Under the pieces are notes generated by a model. The model was given only the letters and a program-made list of their open reading frames with translations. It was not told the DNA's origin and searched no databases. DNA of 64,000 bases from Armigeres subalbatus. Its lineage: Eukaryota > Arthropoda > Insecta > Diptera > Culicidae. The DNA is taken from contig NC_085140.1 of NCBI RefSeq assembly GCF_024139115.2, forward strand, positions 461,931,506 through 461,995,505. Reading direction: 5' to 3'. This document shows positions 34,700 to 45,387 of the stretch, in pieces. The position numbers and the translations under genes are program-made. The stretch's first letter is position 1, and every line of letters starts with the position of its first letter.

Positions 34700-35857
34700 A
34701 TTGGAAACTCGGTTCGTGGAACTGCAAATCTCTCAACTTCATCGGGAGCACACGCATACTCGCCAATGTTCTCAAGGACCGTGGATTCGGCATCGTAGCG
34801 CTGGAGGTTTGTTGGAAGGGACCAATGGTACGAACGTTTAGAGGTAATCATACCATCTACCAGAGCTTTGGCAACACACACGAGCTGGGAACAGCTTTCA
34901 TAGTGATGGGCGAAATGCAAAGGCGGGTGGTGGCCGGTCAATGAAAGAATGTTTTGGATATTCAGGATCAAAGGCCGGTTCTTCAACTTCAACATAATCA
35001 ACGTCCATAGCCCACACTCCGGAAGCACTGATGATGATAAGGACGCATTCTACGCGCAATTGGAACGTGAGTACGACAGCTGCCCAAGCCACGACGTCAA
35101 AATCATCATAGGAGATTTGAACGCTCAGGTTGGCCAAGAGGAGGAGTTTAGACCGACTATTGGAAAGTTCAGCGCTCACCGGCTGACGAACGAAAATGGC
35201 CTACGACTAATTGATTTCGCCGCCTCCAAGAATATGGCCATTCGCAGCACTTATTTCCAACACAACCCCCCGTATCGGTACACCTGGAGATCACCACTGC
35301 AGGCTGAATCACAAATCGACCACGTTCTGATTGATGGACCGCACTTCTCCGACATTATCGACGTCAGGACATATCGTGGCGCTAACATTGTCTCTGACCA
35401 CTATCTGGTGATGGTTAGACTGCGCCCAAAACTATCCGTCATCAACAATGTTCGGTACCGACGACCGCCGCGGTACGACCTAGCGCGACTGAAGCAACCT
35501 GATGTCGCCACTGCATACGCGCAGCATCTCGAGGCAGCGTTGCCGGAAGAGGGTGAGCTCGATGGGGCCCCTCTTGAGGACTGCTGGAATACAGTCAAAG
35601 CAGCCATTAACGACGCAGCGGAGAACAACGTCGGGTATATGGGTCGAAGTCGACGGAACGATTGGTTCGACGAAGAGTGCAGACAGATTCTGGAGGAGAA
35701 GGACCCAGCGCGGGCAGTCGCGCTGCAGCAAGGTACCCAGCAGAACGTGGAACGTTATAGACGGAAGCGGAGACAGCAGACCCGCCTTTTTCAGGAGAAG
35801 AAACGCCGCCTGGAAGAAGCGGAGTGCGAGGAGATGGAACAGCTATACCGTTCTTAA
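34700..35857 (+). pseudogene. RTE endonuclease and linker
   Basis: The N-terminal endonuclease strand LGSWNCKSLNF lies in another frame near 34,707. The main frame (34,949-35,857, 302 codons) carries INVHSPHSG, GDLNAQVG (catalytic Asp/Asn), the TWRSP and QIDHVLID blocks, and SDHYLVMVRLRP (catalytic SDH). It then has a charged linker, RRNDWFDEECRQILEEK, typical of RTE. A frameshift near 34,940 and a stop at 35,857 disrupt it. The protein would nick target DNA. Confidence 0.85.
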
Positions 35858-36483
35858 GAAACACGCAAGTTCTATCAGAAGTTCAACGCATCCCGCAAAG
35901 GCTTCGTGCCACGAGCCGAAATGTGCCGGGATAAGGATGGGAGCATCTTGACGGACGAACGTGTGGTGATCGAAAGGTGGTAGCAGCACTACGAGGAACA
36001 TTTGAATGGCGCTGAGAGTGCAGGCAGTGAAAGTCAAGGCAGCGGGGGAGATGACTTCGTCAGTTCAGCGGACGATGGAAGACAACCAGCCCCCACCTTG
36101 AGGGAAGTTAAGGATGCCATCCAACAGCTAAAGACCAATAAAGCAGCTGGTAAGGATGGTATCGGAGCTGAGCTCATCAAGATGGGCGCGGAAAAGCTGG
36201 CCACTTGCCTGCACAAACTGATAGTCAGAATCTGGGAAACCGAACAGCTACTGAAAGCTACAAGAAAGGCGACAAGTTGAAGTGCGAGAACTTGCGAGCG
36301 ATCACAATCCTTAATGCCGCCTACAAAGTGATATCCCAGATCATCTTCCGTCGTCTGTCACCATTAGTGAATGAGTTCGTGGGAAGTTATCAAGCCGGCT
36401 TCGATGACGGCCGCTCGACAACGGACTAGATCTCTACTGTATGGCAAATCCTTCAAAAATTCCGTGAATACCAGGTCCCAACG
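35858..36483 (+). pseudogene. RTE reverse transcriptase, N-terminal half
   Basis: After the stop at 35,857 the same reading continues (KFYQKFNASRKGFVPRAEM). The frame 36,002-36,280 has LREVKDAIQQLKTNKAAGKD and GIGAELIKMG, the conserved RT entry. The next block, CENLRAITILNAAYKVIS and YQAGFDDGRSTTD, is in the overlapping frame (36,205-36,429). A short deletion lies between them near 36,240. It ends at the insertion point of the second LINE. Confidence 0.85.
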
Positions 36484-36643
36484 GTCCCAAAAAGCGACAG
36501 TTTGACCACAGAGGCGAAACTGGCGGGCCAGGTTGCTACAGGGAAGAGAGAGAAACCCAGACTGTAATACCAAACGACATCCTGATGATCCGCAACATCC
36601 AAAGCCGGACAGTCGTCGTCCGGAAAAAGCAGGAACCCCGGAA

Positions 36644-37270
36644 ATGGCGACTAAAGTTCTGCAAGTGAACCTCCACCATGCTGAGAGCGCCACGGGTGTG
36701 CTCTGTCGGAGGTTCACCAAAGAGAATTTAACCGTGGCCCTCATTCAAGAGCCATGGGTCAATAAATCCAGAATACAAGGTATTCCACAACACTCATGTA
36801 AGTTGGTATATGATGACAGCCAGCTTTCTCCTAGAGCGGCTATTTTATTACATAACAACTGTAAATACTTTCCAATTTCAGAATTCATAAAAAGGGACAT
36901 CGTAGCGGTCAGGATGGAGGTACCTTCCGCCAGAGGGAGTAGAGAGGTCTTGGTGGTCTCGGCATACTTCCCAGGTGACGTGGACGAAATCCCTCCTCCA
37001 GAAATAGCTGCGCTCGTTGCCTACAGCCACCGACACAACATCCCCTTCGTCATAGGGTGCGACGCAAATGCACATCACACCGTATGGGGAAGTACCAATA
37101 TAAACACCAGAGGTGAGTACCTGTTACAGTTTCTTTCTTCCAAGAATATTGACATTTGTAATGTTGGTGACAAGCCCACGTTTGAAAACTCCATTCGTCA
37201 GGAAGTTTTGGACTTGACTCTATGTAGTCGGTCTATCTCTGATAAAATAAAAAAACTGGCATGTTTCTGA
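36644..37270 (+). pseudogene. LINE ORF2 endonuclease domain
   Basis: I chose the ATG at 36,644 (MATKVLQVNLHHAE) because endonuclease homology starts there. An upstream in-frame ATG (36,533) adds a proline-rich, unmatched leader. Blocks present: ALIQEPW (catalytic E), VVSAYFPG, CDANAHHTVWGS (catalytic D/N/H) and EVLDLTLCS. A frameshift near 37,268 separates it from SDHKHIIFEW, which continues at 37,281. Confidence 0.85.
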
Positions 37271-37280
37271 AGAAATATCA

Positions 37281-37982
37281 ATGTCAGACCATAAACACAT
37301 CATCTTCGAATGGGAAGGGGGTCTAACGATGGAAAAAACGTTTAAAGATCCTAAGAAAACTGATTGGGAATCCTACTCAGCTATCCTACGATCCGAAGAG
37401 TACATCATAGAAAGTCACATCAAGTCCATAACACAATTGGAAGATGCGTCCAAATCCATTAAAAACAAAATCCTTAACGCCTACCAAGAGAGCTGCCCAA
37501 CTAAATCAACTAGTTCGAGTAGAGACGTTCCATGGTGGAATAAAACTCTTGAGAAGCTTAGGAAAACTGCGCGTAGGGAGTTCAATCGTGCTAAGCGAAC
37601 CGGCGATTGGAGCCTATACAGAAAGACCCTGACGAACTACAATAAAGAAATAAGGTCAGCCAAACGGAAATCGTGGATTTTAATGTGTGAAAGCATAGAG
37701 AATACACCCGTAGTGGCCAGACTCCAAAAAACTCTTTCAAAAGACCACTCCAATGGTGTGGGTAGCCTCCGAAAGACGGATGGTTCGCTCACTGTAGAGC
37801 CTAGCGATACACTGAGCGAATTGTTAAAGATCCACTTCCTGATTCAATCCCTGAGTCGAGCATCGGCGACCAAGGCACTGGAATTGCTGCCTCAGATCCA
37901 CAAGAGATCCAATCATGGGTTTCTGGGTCTAAAAAGACGCAATAAAGGTTGCAAAGGAAGCTTTCACTCGGGCCAGGGTTGA
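37281..37982 (+). pseudogene. LINE ORF2 endonuclease end and linker
   Basis: Starts at MSDHKHIIFEW, the final SDH block of the endonuclease. The long basic linker follows, containing VPWWNKTLEKLRKTARREFN, typical of I-superfamily LINEs between endonuclease and RT. The frame is lost near 37,840-37,980, where the RT entry (RAVRSFEPFKSPGMDGI, near 37,985-38,040) continues in another frame. Confidence 0.8.
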
Positions 37983-39317
37983 GAGGGCTGTGAGATCTTT
38001 CGAGCCATTTAAGTCTCCTGGCATGGATGGAATATTTCCAGCGTTGATCCAAAAGAGGAGAAAACACTGGTTCCACCCTTGGTTGAGATTTTTAAGGCGA
38101 GTCTGATTTTGGGGCACATACCTAACGATTGGCGTCAAATCCGGGCTGTCTTCATTCCGAAGGCAGGCAAGAGAGATAAAACCAACCCCAAAGCATTCAG
38201 GCCGATAAGTTTATCCTCTGTAATGCTCAAAATTATGGAAAAGGTACTATGCGAGTACATAAATCACAAATTTATGAAAGCAATGCCTTTGTCAAAAAAC
38301 AATTCGCTTATCAAAGTGGAAAATCTACGATCTCGGCACTACATACGGTAGTTCAAAAATCGAAAAAACACTTAATGCAAAAGAAATTGCTCTTGTAGCA
38401 TTTCTTGATATTGAGGGCGCATTCGATAACGCTTCTTATTCGTCTATAGGGTCAGCAATGTTGAGGAGAAAATTCGACCCATGCATTGTTACCTGGGTAC
38501 ATGCTATGCTAGCTAATCGGAAAATCTCCTCTGAGCTTAGCGGTTCATACATCACTGTTAAAGCAACAAGGGGTGTCCGCAAGGCGGAGTGCTTTCTCCT
38601 TTGTTGTGGTCACTGGTGGTGGATGAGCTTCTAGACAGCTTAGAGAGAAGAGGCTTCGAAGTGGTTGGATATGCTGATGACGTTGTCATTATTGTACGAG
38701 GCAAATTCGAAAGTGTTATCGTGGAAAGAATGCAATCTGCCCTAAATCACACTTTTTCCTGGTGTCAAAAGTATCAACTAGGCATAAATCCTACAAAAAC
38801 TTCCATTATCTCTTTCACCAAACGGAGAAAGGTACAACTGAAACCCCTTTTCTTGAATCAAACACAATTAGTTTATTCAAGTGAAGTAAAATATCTAGGT
38901 GTCATACTCGACGCAAAGCTTAATTGGAACTCTCATCTCCAATCAGTTGTGCAGAAAGGTCTCAATACACTTTGGGTTTGTTCAAAACCCTTGGTAAAAA
39001 GATGGGGCCTAAAACCAAGTATGATCATGTGGATATATAAAACCATTGTCCGTCCCAGGACAACTTACGCTTCCCTTGTCTGGTGGCCTAAAACTAATGA
39101 GGCTGCTGCAAGGGCTAAGCTCAACAAAATCCAACGCACCGCTTGCATAGCCATCACTGGTGCAGTTCGTAGTACACCCACTTTGGCCCTAGACGCAATG
39201 CTTCACCTGCCCCGGTTAGATCAATTCATAAAGCTGGAAGCGGAAAAAAGTGCTCTAAGGTTAAAGAGAACAAAACCACTGCTGTCAGGAGACCTTACGG
39301 GTCACCTCAGCATATAA
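37983..39317 (+). pseudogene. LINE ORF2 reverse transcriptase
   Basis: RT blocks are all present but split over several frames. They are IPNDWRQIRAVFIPKAGK with FRPISLSSVMLKIMEK (38,079-38,351), ALVAFLDIEGAFDNAS (near 38,389), GCPQGGVLSPLLWSLVVDELL (38,580 onward) and the catalytic YADDVVI at 38,670-38,690, which is intact. The thumb reads VKYLGVILDAKLNW. At least three frameshifts prevent expression. The stop at 39,317 precedes RNase H. Confidence 0.87.
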
Positions 39318-39362
39318 AATGAATTTGCCATAAATCCCGCAATAGGAATTTGTAGTGACTGG

Positions 39363-39875
39363 ATGGAAACGGTAGTCAATTATGACTTACCTTACGATGT
39401 GTTCATTCCTTCCCGCCAGGAGTGGGAAGGAGGTGGACCCAGCGTTCCAACAGGCTCTATAAATTTCTTCACAGATGGTTCGAAAATGAATAATCTGACA
39501 GGATCCGGAATCTATGGCCCTACAACAAAAATTTCTGTTCACTTAGGACAGTGGCCCACAGTATTTCAGGCAGAAATATATGCAATATTAGAATGCGTGT
39601 TATTATGCCTGAGGAGAAAGTATAGATTTGCAAAAATATGTATTTTGTCTGACAGCCAAGCGGCACTTAAGTCGCTTAATAACTACACTTGTAACTCAAA
39701 GCTAGTGTGGGAATGCATTCTGGCTTTGAAAAACTTATCCATACGCAATCGAGTCTACCTATATTGGATCCCAGGACATACGGGTCTAGAGGGAAACGAG
39801 ATTGCTGATGAGCTAACCAGGAATGGATCTAATGAAAGGTTCATTGGCCCTGAGGGATCTCAGACTGCTCTGTAA
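39363..39875 (+). pseudogene. LINE ORF2 RNase H domain
   Basis: A 170-codon frame shows all four catalytic blocks: NFFTDGSKMN (D), QAEIYAILECV (E), ILSDSQAALKSL (D) and GHTGLEGNEIADELTR (H/D). The domain itself looks intact. It is separated from RT by a stop and followed by a frameshift near 39,820. Confidence 0.87.
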
Positions 39876-40458
39876 AAATGGAACTGAACAAATATATGGT
39901 CAGTCAAATCACATCAAACTGAATGCACTTCCCCATACGAGCCAATCCAAAAGGCTCGTAACGATTAACAAGAAAACCCAACAACTATTAGGTCTCAACA
40001 AAAGGGATCTCAACATCTACACCGGTCTAATAACTGGACACTGCCCTGCAGATACCATCTACAAAAGATCGGAGCAATCCAAACCTCAAATTGCCGCTTC
40101 TGTGACGAGGAGAGAGAAACATCAGAACACATCCTCTGCTATTGCAGTGCACTCACTCAACGTAGGTTCAAAGTTCCCAGCAAGCCCTTTTAGGGCCTGC
40201 TGACATATGGATCTTATCCCCCAAGGACGTGGTTGGCTTCATAAAGCTAGTCTCGCCAGAATGGGGGAGTCACATACTGTAACTCAGGATCTCTATTCAT
40301 CAATAATAGATGGTCTTGAGTTCAGTCGATACCAAGGTATCTCAGTGACAAACATGTTACTGAGATAACTTGCGTATTTCACAGCAAAAGGGTATATCAC
40401 AATAGTCCTAAAATCTGGACGCAGTGATCTTCACCCGACAAACGAGGGAAAAAAAAAA
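39876..40458 (+). pseudogene. LINE ORF2 C terminus with CCHC region and tail
   Basis: Homology continues through LNKRDLNIYTGLITGHCPAD and, in another frame, CRFCDEE...SEHILCYC, the Cys/His motif at the end of RNase H-bearing LINE ORF2 proteins. The 3' UTR runs to an A-run at 40,449-40,459. Confidence 0.7.
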
Positions 40459-41295
40459 AGGTCCCAACGCACCATCTGTTAGTTGATTTCAAGGTGGCAT
40501 ACGACAGTATAGACCGCGTAGAGCTATGGAAAATTATGGACGAGAACAGCTTCCCTGGGAAGCTTACCAGACTGATCAAAGCAACAGTGGATGGTGTGCA
40601 AAACTGTATGAAGATTTCGGGCGAACACTTCAGTTCGTTCGAATTGCGCCGGGGACTAAGACAAGGTGATGGACGTTCATGCCTGTTGTTGTTGTTCAAC
40701 ATTGCTAGAAGGTGTTATGCGGAGAGCGGGTGTAACAGCCGGGGTACGATTTTCAACAGATCCAGTCAATTTATTTGTTTCGCTCATGATATGGACATTG
40801 TTGGTCGAACATTTGCAAAGGTGGCAGAACTGTACACCCGCCTGAAACGTGAAGCAACAGTGAAGTGAAGTGAAGTTGGACTGGTGGTGAATGCATCGAA
40901 GACAAAGTACATGCTAATGGGTGGAACCGAGCGCGACAGGGCCCGCCTGGGAAGCAGTGTTACGGTGTGTGGCGGTGAAGAATGAACCACGAGCTCGCTC
41001 AGCTCTACGGCGAACCCAGTACCCAGAAAGTAGCTAAAGCCGGAAGGGTACGATGGGCAGGACATGTTGCAAGAACGCTGGACAGCAACCCTGCAAAGAT
41101 AATATTCGCTTTCGATCTGGCAGGTAAGAGACGGCGGCGAGCACAGCGAGCGAGGTGGGCATACCAGATACAAGACGACTTGGCGAGCGTGGGGCGCATT
41201 CGAGGATGGAGAGATGCAGCCTATTACCATGTATTGTGGCGTCAAATTGTTGATTCAGTATTATCTGTTTAGATGTAAACTAAATAAATGAATAG
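40459..41295 (+). pseudogene. RTE reverse transcriptase, C-terminal half
   Basis: Resumes with HLLVDFKVAYDSIDRVELW, then ELRRGLRQGD. The catalytic box reads FAHDMDIVG, where FADD-type is expected, so one catalytic Asp is His. Further along is a truncated thumb (KTKYMLMGGTERDRARLGSS), then a deletion, then the RTE C-terminal domain (RVRWAGHVART, RWAYQIQDDLASVG, WRDAAYYHVLWRQIV; frame 40,982-41,272). The 3' end carries the aaataaatga-type tail. Confidence 0.83.
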
Positions 41296-41493
41296 ATGAA
41301 ACGACAGACGACGCTATCAACGAAACCACATCAATCACTTCATGAAAAAGAACGACAATCAAGATCACGCTCGGCAGTCAGACCACGACAACCAGGACCA
41401 CGCTCTCTAAACTTCCTAAATTGTTCATACGTCAATGTTTTGAATCAACTATTTTTGTGGTTGGTGCATAACGTAAGAACAACACGACACTTA

Positions 41494-41609
41494 GGGGTCG
41501 TTCAAAAATGATGTCACAGGTTTGTACTAGGTATACAAAAAAACGTGACAGAGGGGGGAGGGGGTCTAGAAACCTCAAAAAGTTATGGACGTATTATTTA
41601 AATCGCCCC
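41494..41609. mobile_element. TTA-flanked MITE, short
   Basis: A 116-bp element with ends ggggtcgttcaaaaatgatg and inverse ggggcgatttaaataatacg (imperfect). It is flanked by TTA (41,491-41,493 and 41,610-41,612). Ends and target resemble the MITE at 466-626 and suggest a PIF/Harbinger-type source. A G-run lies in the interior. Confidence 0.7.
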
Positions 41610-41682
41610 TTATAAGAACCGCGACGCGAGACAAGACATCCGACACTTGGGATAACATTTCCTTGTTATAAGACGAGTTTTT

Positions 41683-41766
41683 CCAATTCCATTTAATTCC
41701 ACCACTTGATTGTACCATTGACAGAGACGTATTTCGACCTCAACAGTATGGCCGTCTTCAGTGTCA
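41683..41766 (-). repeat. Conserved hairpin motif, copy A
   Basis: The minus strand reads cactgaagacggcc...gaggtcgaaatacg followed by tctgtcaa and aagtggtggaatt. The same sequence, with few changes, forms the precise 116-bp insert at 52,400-52,515. The ggcc/ggtc segments can pair as a stem. See that entry and the finding. Confidence 0.75.
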
Positions 41767-41792
41767 CTGTAAAGACATTCCACTAAAAGTTC

Positions 41793-42060
41793 AAATTGGT
41801 TCTGATTGCTCGATTGAGCTCAAAATTGCAAAAAGGGCCGTTGGTATGTTCCAGAACAATTTCACAGAAGATTGTACGATGATTAAATGAACTTTTACTT
41901 AGTTTTCGGCTGTTTTATTAGGAGCTGGATTGTGTACTTTTGGATTTATTGATCGAATTGAATCAGCCGAAAACTATATAAATGTTCTGTGAAATTGTTC
42001 TGTAACATACCAACGGTCCTTTTGCAATTCTGAGCTCAATCGAGCAATCAGAACCAATTT
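41793..42060. mobile_element. Foldback element with about 75-bp inverted repeats
   Basis: The left arm begins aaattggttctgattgctcg and the right arm is its inverse with few mismatches over about 75 bp. Weaker pairing continues inward (gttttcggctg). The central part is short and non-coding. No clear target duplication found. Confidence 0.8.
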
Positions 42061-43643
42061 CCAGATCGAACGAGTGACGGAGGTGTATTTTCCTATATAT
42101 TTTAGCTGACATCCCCATACAAACTTCAAATCAAATGCGCCAGCTTATGCAATAAGCGAGTGGACTGAAATTCCACGGGGTGCCCCGTGGAATTCGACAA
42201 CTTTTTGTTATCTGGGCCAGTCTAGTGCACAGAGTAGAATTACGCAACCGTGCCCAAAGCCAACCTAGCCCATCTATACTCATGTCTGGATATCCTTGTA
42301 TTATTGTAATAAAGAGCTTCGTAGCTAAGAAAACTAAAATCTTTCTTTGTGTGTCTCGCACCCAATCCATGTTTACGAAACCTGAAAACACAAAAATAAC
42401 AACTAAATTTTAACTACGTGCAAATGATATCCCGGGCTCCGTCGTCATATTCGTAACAACATAGACAGATAAAGTTCAAAGATAAAATCCTCCCATCCCA
42501 CCCATCCATCGCTCAGATGGCAATTTTTCGCTACGATAAACACCCCATTGTCTGGCAGCCGTCTGAACAAAAGATCAAAGCCCCGAAAATCTGCTACCGA
42601 TTAAGTTACAAGATAAATTTCCGTCCCAGGATTTCATTCCATTCGACGCGACATCATCAACGTCATCGTTACTATCATCATCGCACAACAGCTCACCATT
42701 CCACAGGATCCCCATAGTCTGGAAGGATACAAAACAACTGAGCTGTTGAATAAAGGAAAAATATTGATTTTGTTCTCGTCGCTCTCGTGCTCTATTCTAT
42801 TCCTCATCCTCAATCGAGCACACAAATGGGCTCTATTGAAAAGGCAGCACAATTCCCACCCAGCCAGCAGCCACCCACAACCCAAGCGAAAACGAAGCTC
42901 CTTCGTATTCTCAGCACAACATCGAAAGCGCCCCATTCTGCGCTGCTCCTCATACATGCTGCTCGAGGTTCTCCTCTGTTCTCCGTTTGTATTGAATTGT
43001 AATGAAAATAAACGCTCCGAACGGGATGCCGCCCGTTCCAGCACTGCTCGTCCTTCGTGCGCCACAAAAGGATATGTATTCATGCTACAGTGCCACCGTT
43101 GTGTATGGAAGCATTTTCTCCAACCCACCCGGCTGTACAACCGACGACGGCGCACAGTGGCGGACTTCCGGGCGAATGTGGAGCAGCACGTGGTTAAAGT
43201 GGGTGTATTACAAAGTGTCGACACTGTCAGAATTAAAACAAGATTCATCTGTTATCTCCATACAAAATCGTGTTCCATTCCAAACGAGCAGGAGAACTGT
43301 CAAATGGGGCACACATGTCGTTACTCCTACGTACAGGACTCTGCACGTGATTTACTACGCTGATAACTATGGGAAATTTAAACGATAGTAGATTCAACAG
43401 CTCACTCAACAGTGTACGGTACTAACAACGAACCATTAGGCAGAGTTGTAGAAAAACCTTCGCACTACAAGTCCACCATACAACACATTTTGAAATTCAG
43501 CTTCTTGAATGAGTTGTTGACAAACTACTAAATGATCGAACGCAAATTACTAAATGATCGATAACATCCTTGCGTGTACCTAGTTTTTGATCGTTGATAT
43601 GATCGATTATGTGGAGAACAGTCTGTAAAGTTTAGAATGCCAT
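42061..43643. other. Unrecognised region with overlapping long frames
   Basis: Between 42,634 and 43,388 both strands carry open frames of up to 205 codons, but none shows a domain, and opposite-strand frames overlap fully. It is moderately GC-richer than its surroundings. It could be part of an unseen host transcript; not called as a gene. Confidence 0.3.
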
Positions 43644-43750
43644 GCCAACATGTCGCCCAAGCCACTTTTCTTTGTGATATGTACAATCAATATCATCTTA
43701 TTATTAATTTAGTAAGAGAAGGATAGAAGCCAACGTATTTGTGGTGACTC
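43644..43750 (-). repeat. Dispersed repeat, copy 2
   Basis: The inverse complement matches 5,277-5,375 (ccaacgtatttgtggtgact, gtgatatgtacaatcaatat). It lacks the A-rich end seen in copy 1. Confidence 0.6.
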
Positions 43751-43804
43751 GAGGTTAGATTAACATTTTTTTGTGGATGGGTGGGGCTTTGAATTCGGGA
43801 TTAG

Positions 43805-43982
43805 GGAATTACAGCAGCTTATCAGGGCATTTGGTGGTAGGCCCGACTTCCACAGATGATGCGCCTTCGTATTTCACGACTAACATTGTTATCAACCGTT
43901 AGTTAGGATCCGAGGTAGACGAATTCCTCGACCATCTCGAAGGTATCCCCGTCTATCGTAACACTGCTTCCCAGGCGGGCCC
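43805..43982 (-). pseudogene. RTE reverse transcriptase scrap
   Basis: On the minus strand, ARLGSSVTIDGDTFEMVEEF and VYLGS are the RTE thumb region. They start at the same ggcccgcctgggaagcagtg sequence found in the RTE copy at 40,940-40,965. This fragment extends past the point where that copy is deleted. It stops abruptly on both sides. Confidence 0.75.
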
Positions 43983-44370
43983 ATTATTAATCTTTGCTAA
44001 CATATGCTCAATTACACATTTCTCCAATATTTTCACACATTCCAAACTATACATTGGAACGATTTTTACACTACACTTTCAATTGGCAGATAGACACATT
44101 CCGACTCGTTGGTTTTCATTCATTCATTGATACTTACTCATTAACTGCTACGCGAACAATATTGTCAATCTCCATGCCTTTGAAGAAAACACATCTTTAT
44201 TTAATCCTACGCGAACATTCGGTGATCACCATTTCCTCAAACATTCTTAAATAATTCTCAATAATTTATTCACACGCGATTCTAAACATCCCTTTTCACA
44301 TTTTCTTCAATACACACTCCCAACATCTATTCCATACTCTCTTCCTTTCATTTAACTAAATCTCACATAA
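43983..44370. other. Sequence beyond the gypsy Pol end, possible LTR
   Basis: It lies just downstream of the minus-strand gypsy Pol stop and is AT-rich. An LTR would be expected here, but I could not find its partner near 53.2 kb, so it remains unassigned. Confidence 0.3.
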
Positions 44371-45103
44371 ATTAATCCGGAATCAAATCTTGCGCTGAAA
44401 ACAAACCTAAATTTCTTCCTTCCTCATCTTCTAGCTCGTACGATGTTGCTCCTCTCCTTGCTATGATTTTACAAGGAATGTACACAGGACCTAATTTGGC
44501 TGCATAATGATCAGCCGCATTTGAAATTTTAAAATTCTTTTTGTAGACTTTCTGACCAATGTTGAAGGTTGGTGGTAGGCCTTTATGCCTGCTATCATAG
44601 CTCTTTTTTATATTTTTCGAACTGGTTTTTGTGGTAGTAGCGGATTGTGTTAAAAGAATAATCGAAGATACGAAATGAAAGCATGGCTTATTTTAATGAG
44701 ATTTGAATTTCTAAATCGAAGCAATCGGCGTTCGAATAGTAGGCGCCCATTAGCACACGAATATGAGCTCGATTGACAGAACAAAACAAAGAATGAGACG
44801 ATACTAATTCGAATATTAGGTACATCGTCTATGTATCACTAGAGCTACTCGTTCTGTCAGAGCATACATGTGAGTACACTGCCCATGATAATTCAGATAT
44901 TCGACGGATGTCCTAAGGATATTCGCTCGGCCACGACAGTTTTGTCGATGGATCAGAACAGAAGTGCACCTATCTTGAAGATGGTCCCTTCCATCAGTTG
45001 CAGACTCAAATCCATGAGCCAAGAAAAACGGTGTGAATCCTGTCGAAGAATGTTTGGTGTTATTGATGGCAAATTCAATCTCAGAGATCTGAGCATCCCA
45101 CAT
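44371..45103 (-). pseudogene. Gypsy integrase C-terminal region
   Basis: The frame 44,816-45,103 begins MWDAQISEIEFAINNTKHSS, the helix after the integrase core (EIEFAINNT, THSSTGFTPF). At 44,371-44,640 the minus strand encodes PPTFNIGQKVYKKNF and AAKLGPVYIPCKI...YELEDEEGRNLG, the SH3-like C-terminal domain. The two are separated by unmatched DNA and frame changes. Confidence 0.75.
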
Positions 45104-45110
45104 GCGGTGA

Positions 45111-45387
45111 TCACTCTGGCAATATGTTCGAATGCACGCCAGAATAACCCTGCCTGTTTACCCGCTCTACTGGGTTGTTTTGATAATTTCTTCTGGTATT
45201 TTTGAAGTGATGTACCTGGAATCTTGATAACAAATCCTGAAATTTGTTGGCCAAAAACGTGACCGCATTATCGGAAATTAATACCTGCGGTGCACCAAAT
45301 TTCAAAAACCATTCATTTTTAATCACTTGTGTCAGACTGTCTACACTTATCTTTCGAACAGGAAACAAACGGACATATTTGGTAAAC
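45111..45387 (-). pseudogene. Gypsy integrase core, second half
   Basis: It contains LFPVRKISVDSLTQVI, LISDNAVTFLANKF (second catalytic D) and NNPVERVNR (catalytic E). Its first residues, FTKYV, join directly to DLLVCLDV encoded at 48,500-48,560 once the hAT-like insert and one 8-bp duplication are removed. Confidence 0.85.

Larger units (their letters stand above)
36484..40458 (+). mobile_element. 5'-truncated LOA/R1-like LINE inserted in RTE
   Basis: The insert is flanked by (a)ggtcccaacg at 36,473-36,483 and 40,459-40,469 and ends in a run of A. It contains APE endonuclease, RT with intact YADD, RNase H and a C-terminal CCHC region, but no ORF1, so it is 5'-truncated. RNase H plus a GCPQGGVLSPLLW RT motif suggest the LOA/R1 side of the I superfamily; the exact clade is uncertain. 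Several frameshifts inactivate it. It is younger than the RTE host element. Confidence 0.88.
34414..41295 (+). mobile_element. RTE-clade LINE split by another LINE
   Basis: Plus-strand order: two copies of a 5' repeat (34,414-34,525), APE endonuclease, RT and an RTE-specific C-terminal domain, ending in an aaataaatgaatag tail without long poly(A), as is usual for RTE. The RT is interrupted between 36,484 and 40,458 by a LOA/R1-like LINE. Removing it and one duplication joins the two RT halves in frame at a FREYQVP/THHLLVDF boundary. The element resembles the Aedes JAM1/RTE group. Deletions and stops make it inactive. Confidence 0.85.

Noticed and set aside
42634..43363. Opposed 204- and 205-codon frames
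   Set aside because: They are near mirror shadows of each other, and neither contains a recognisable motif.
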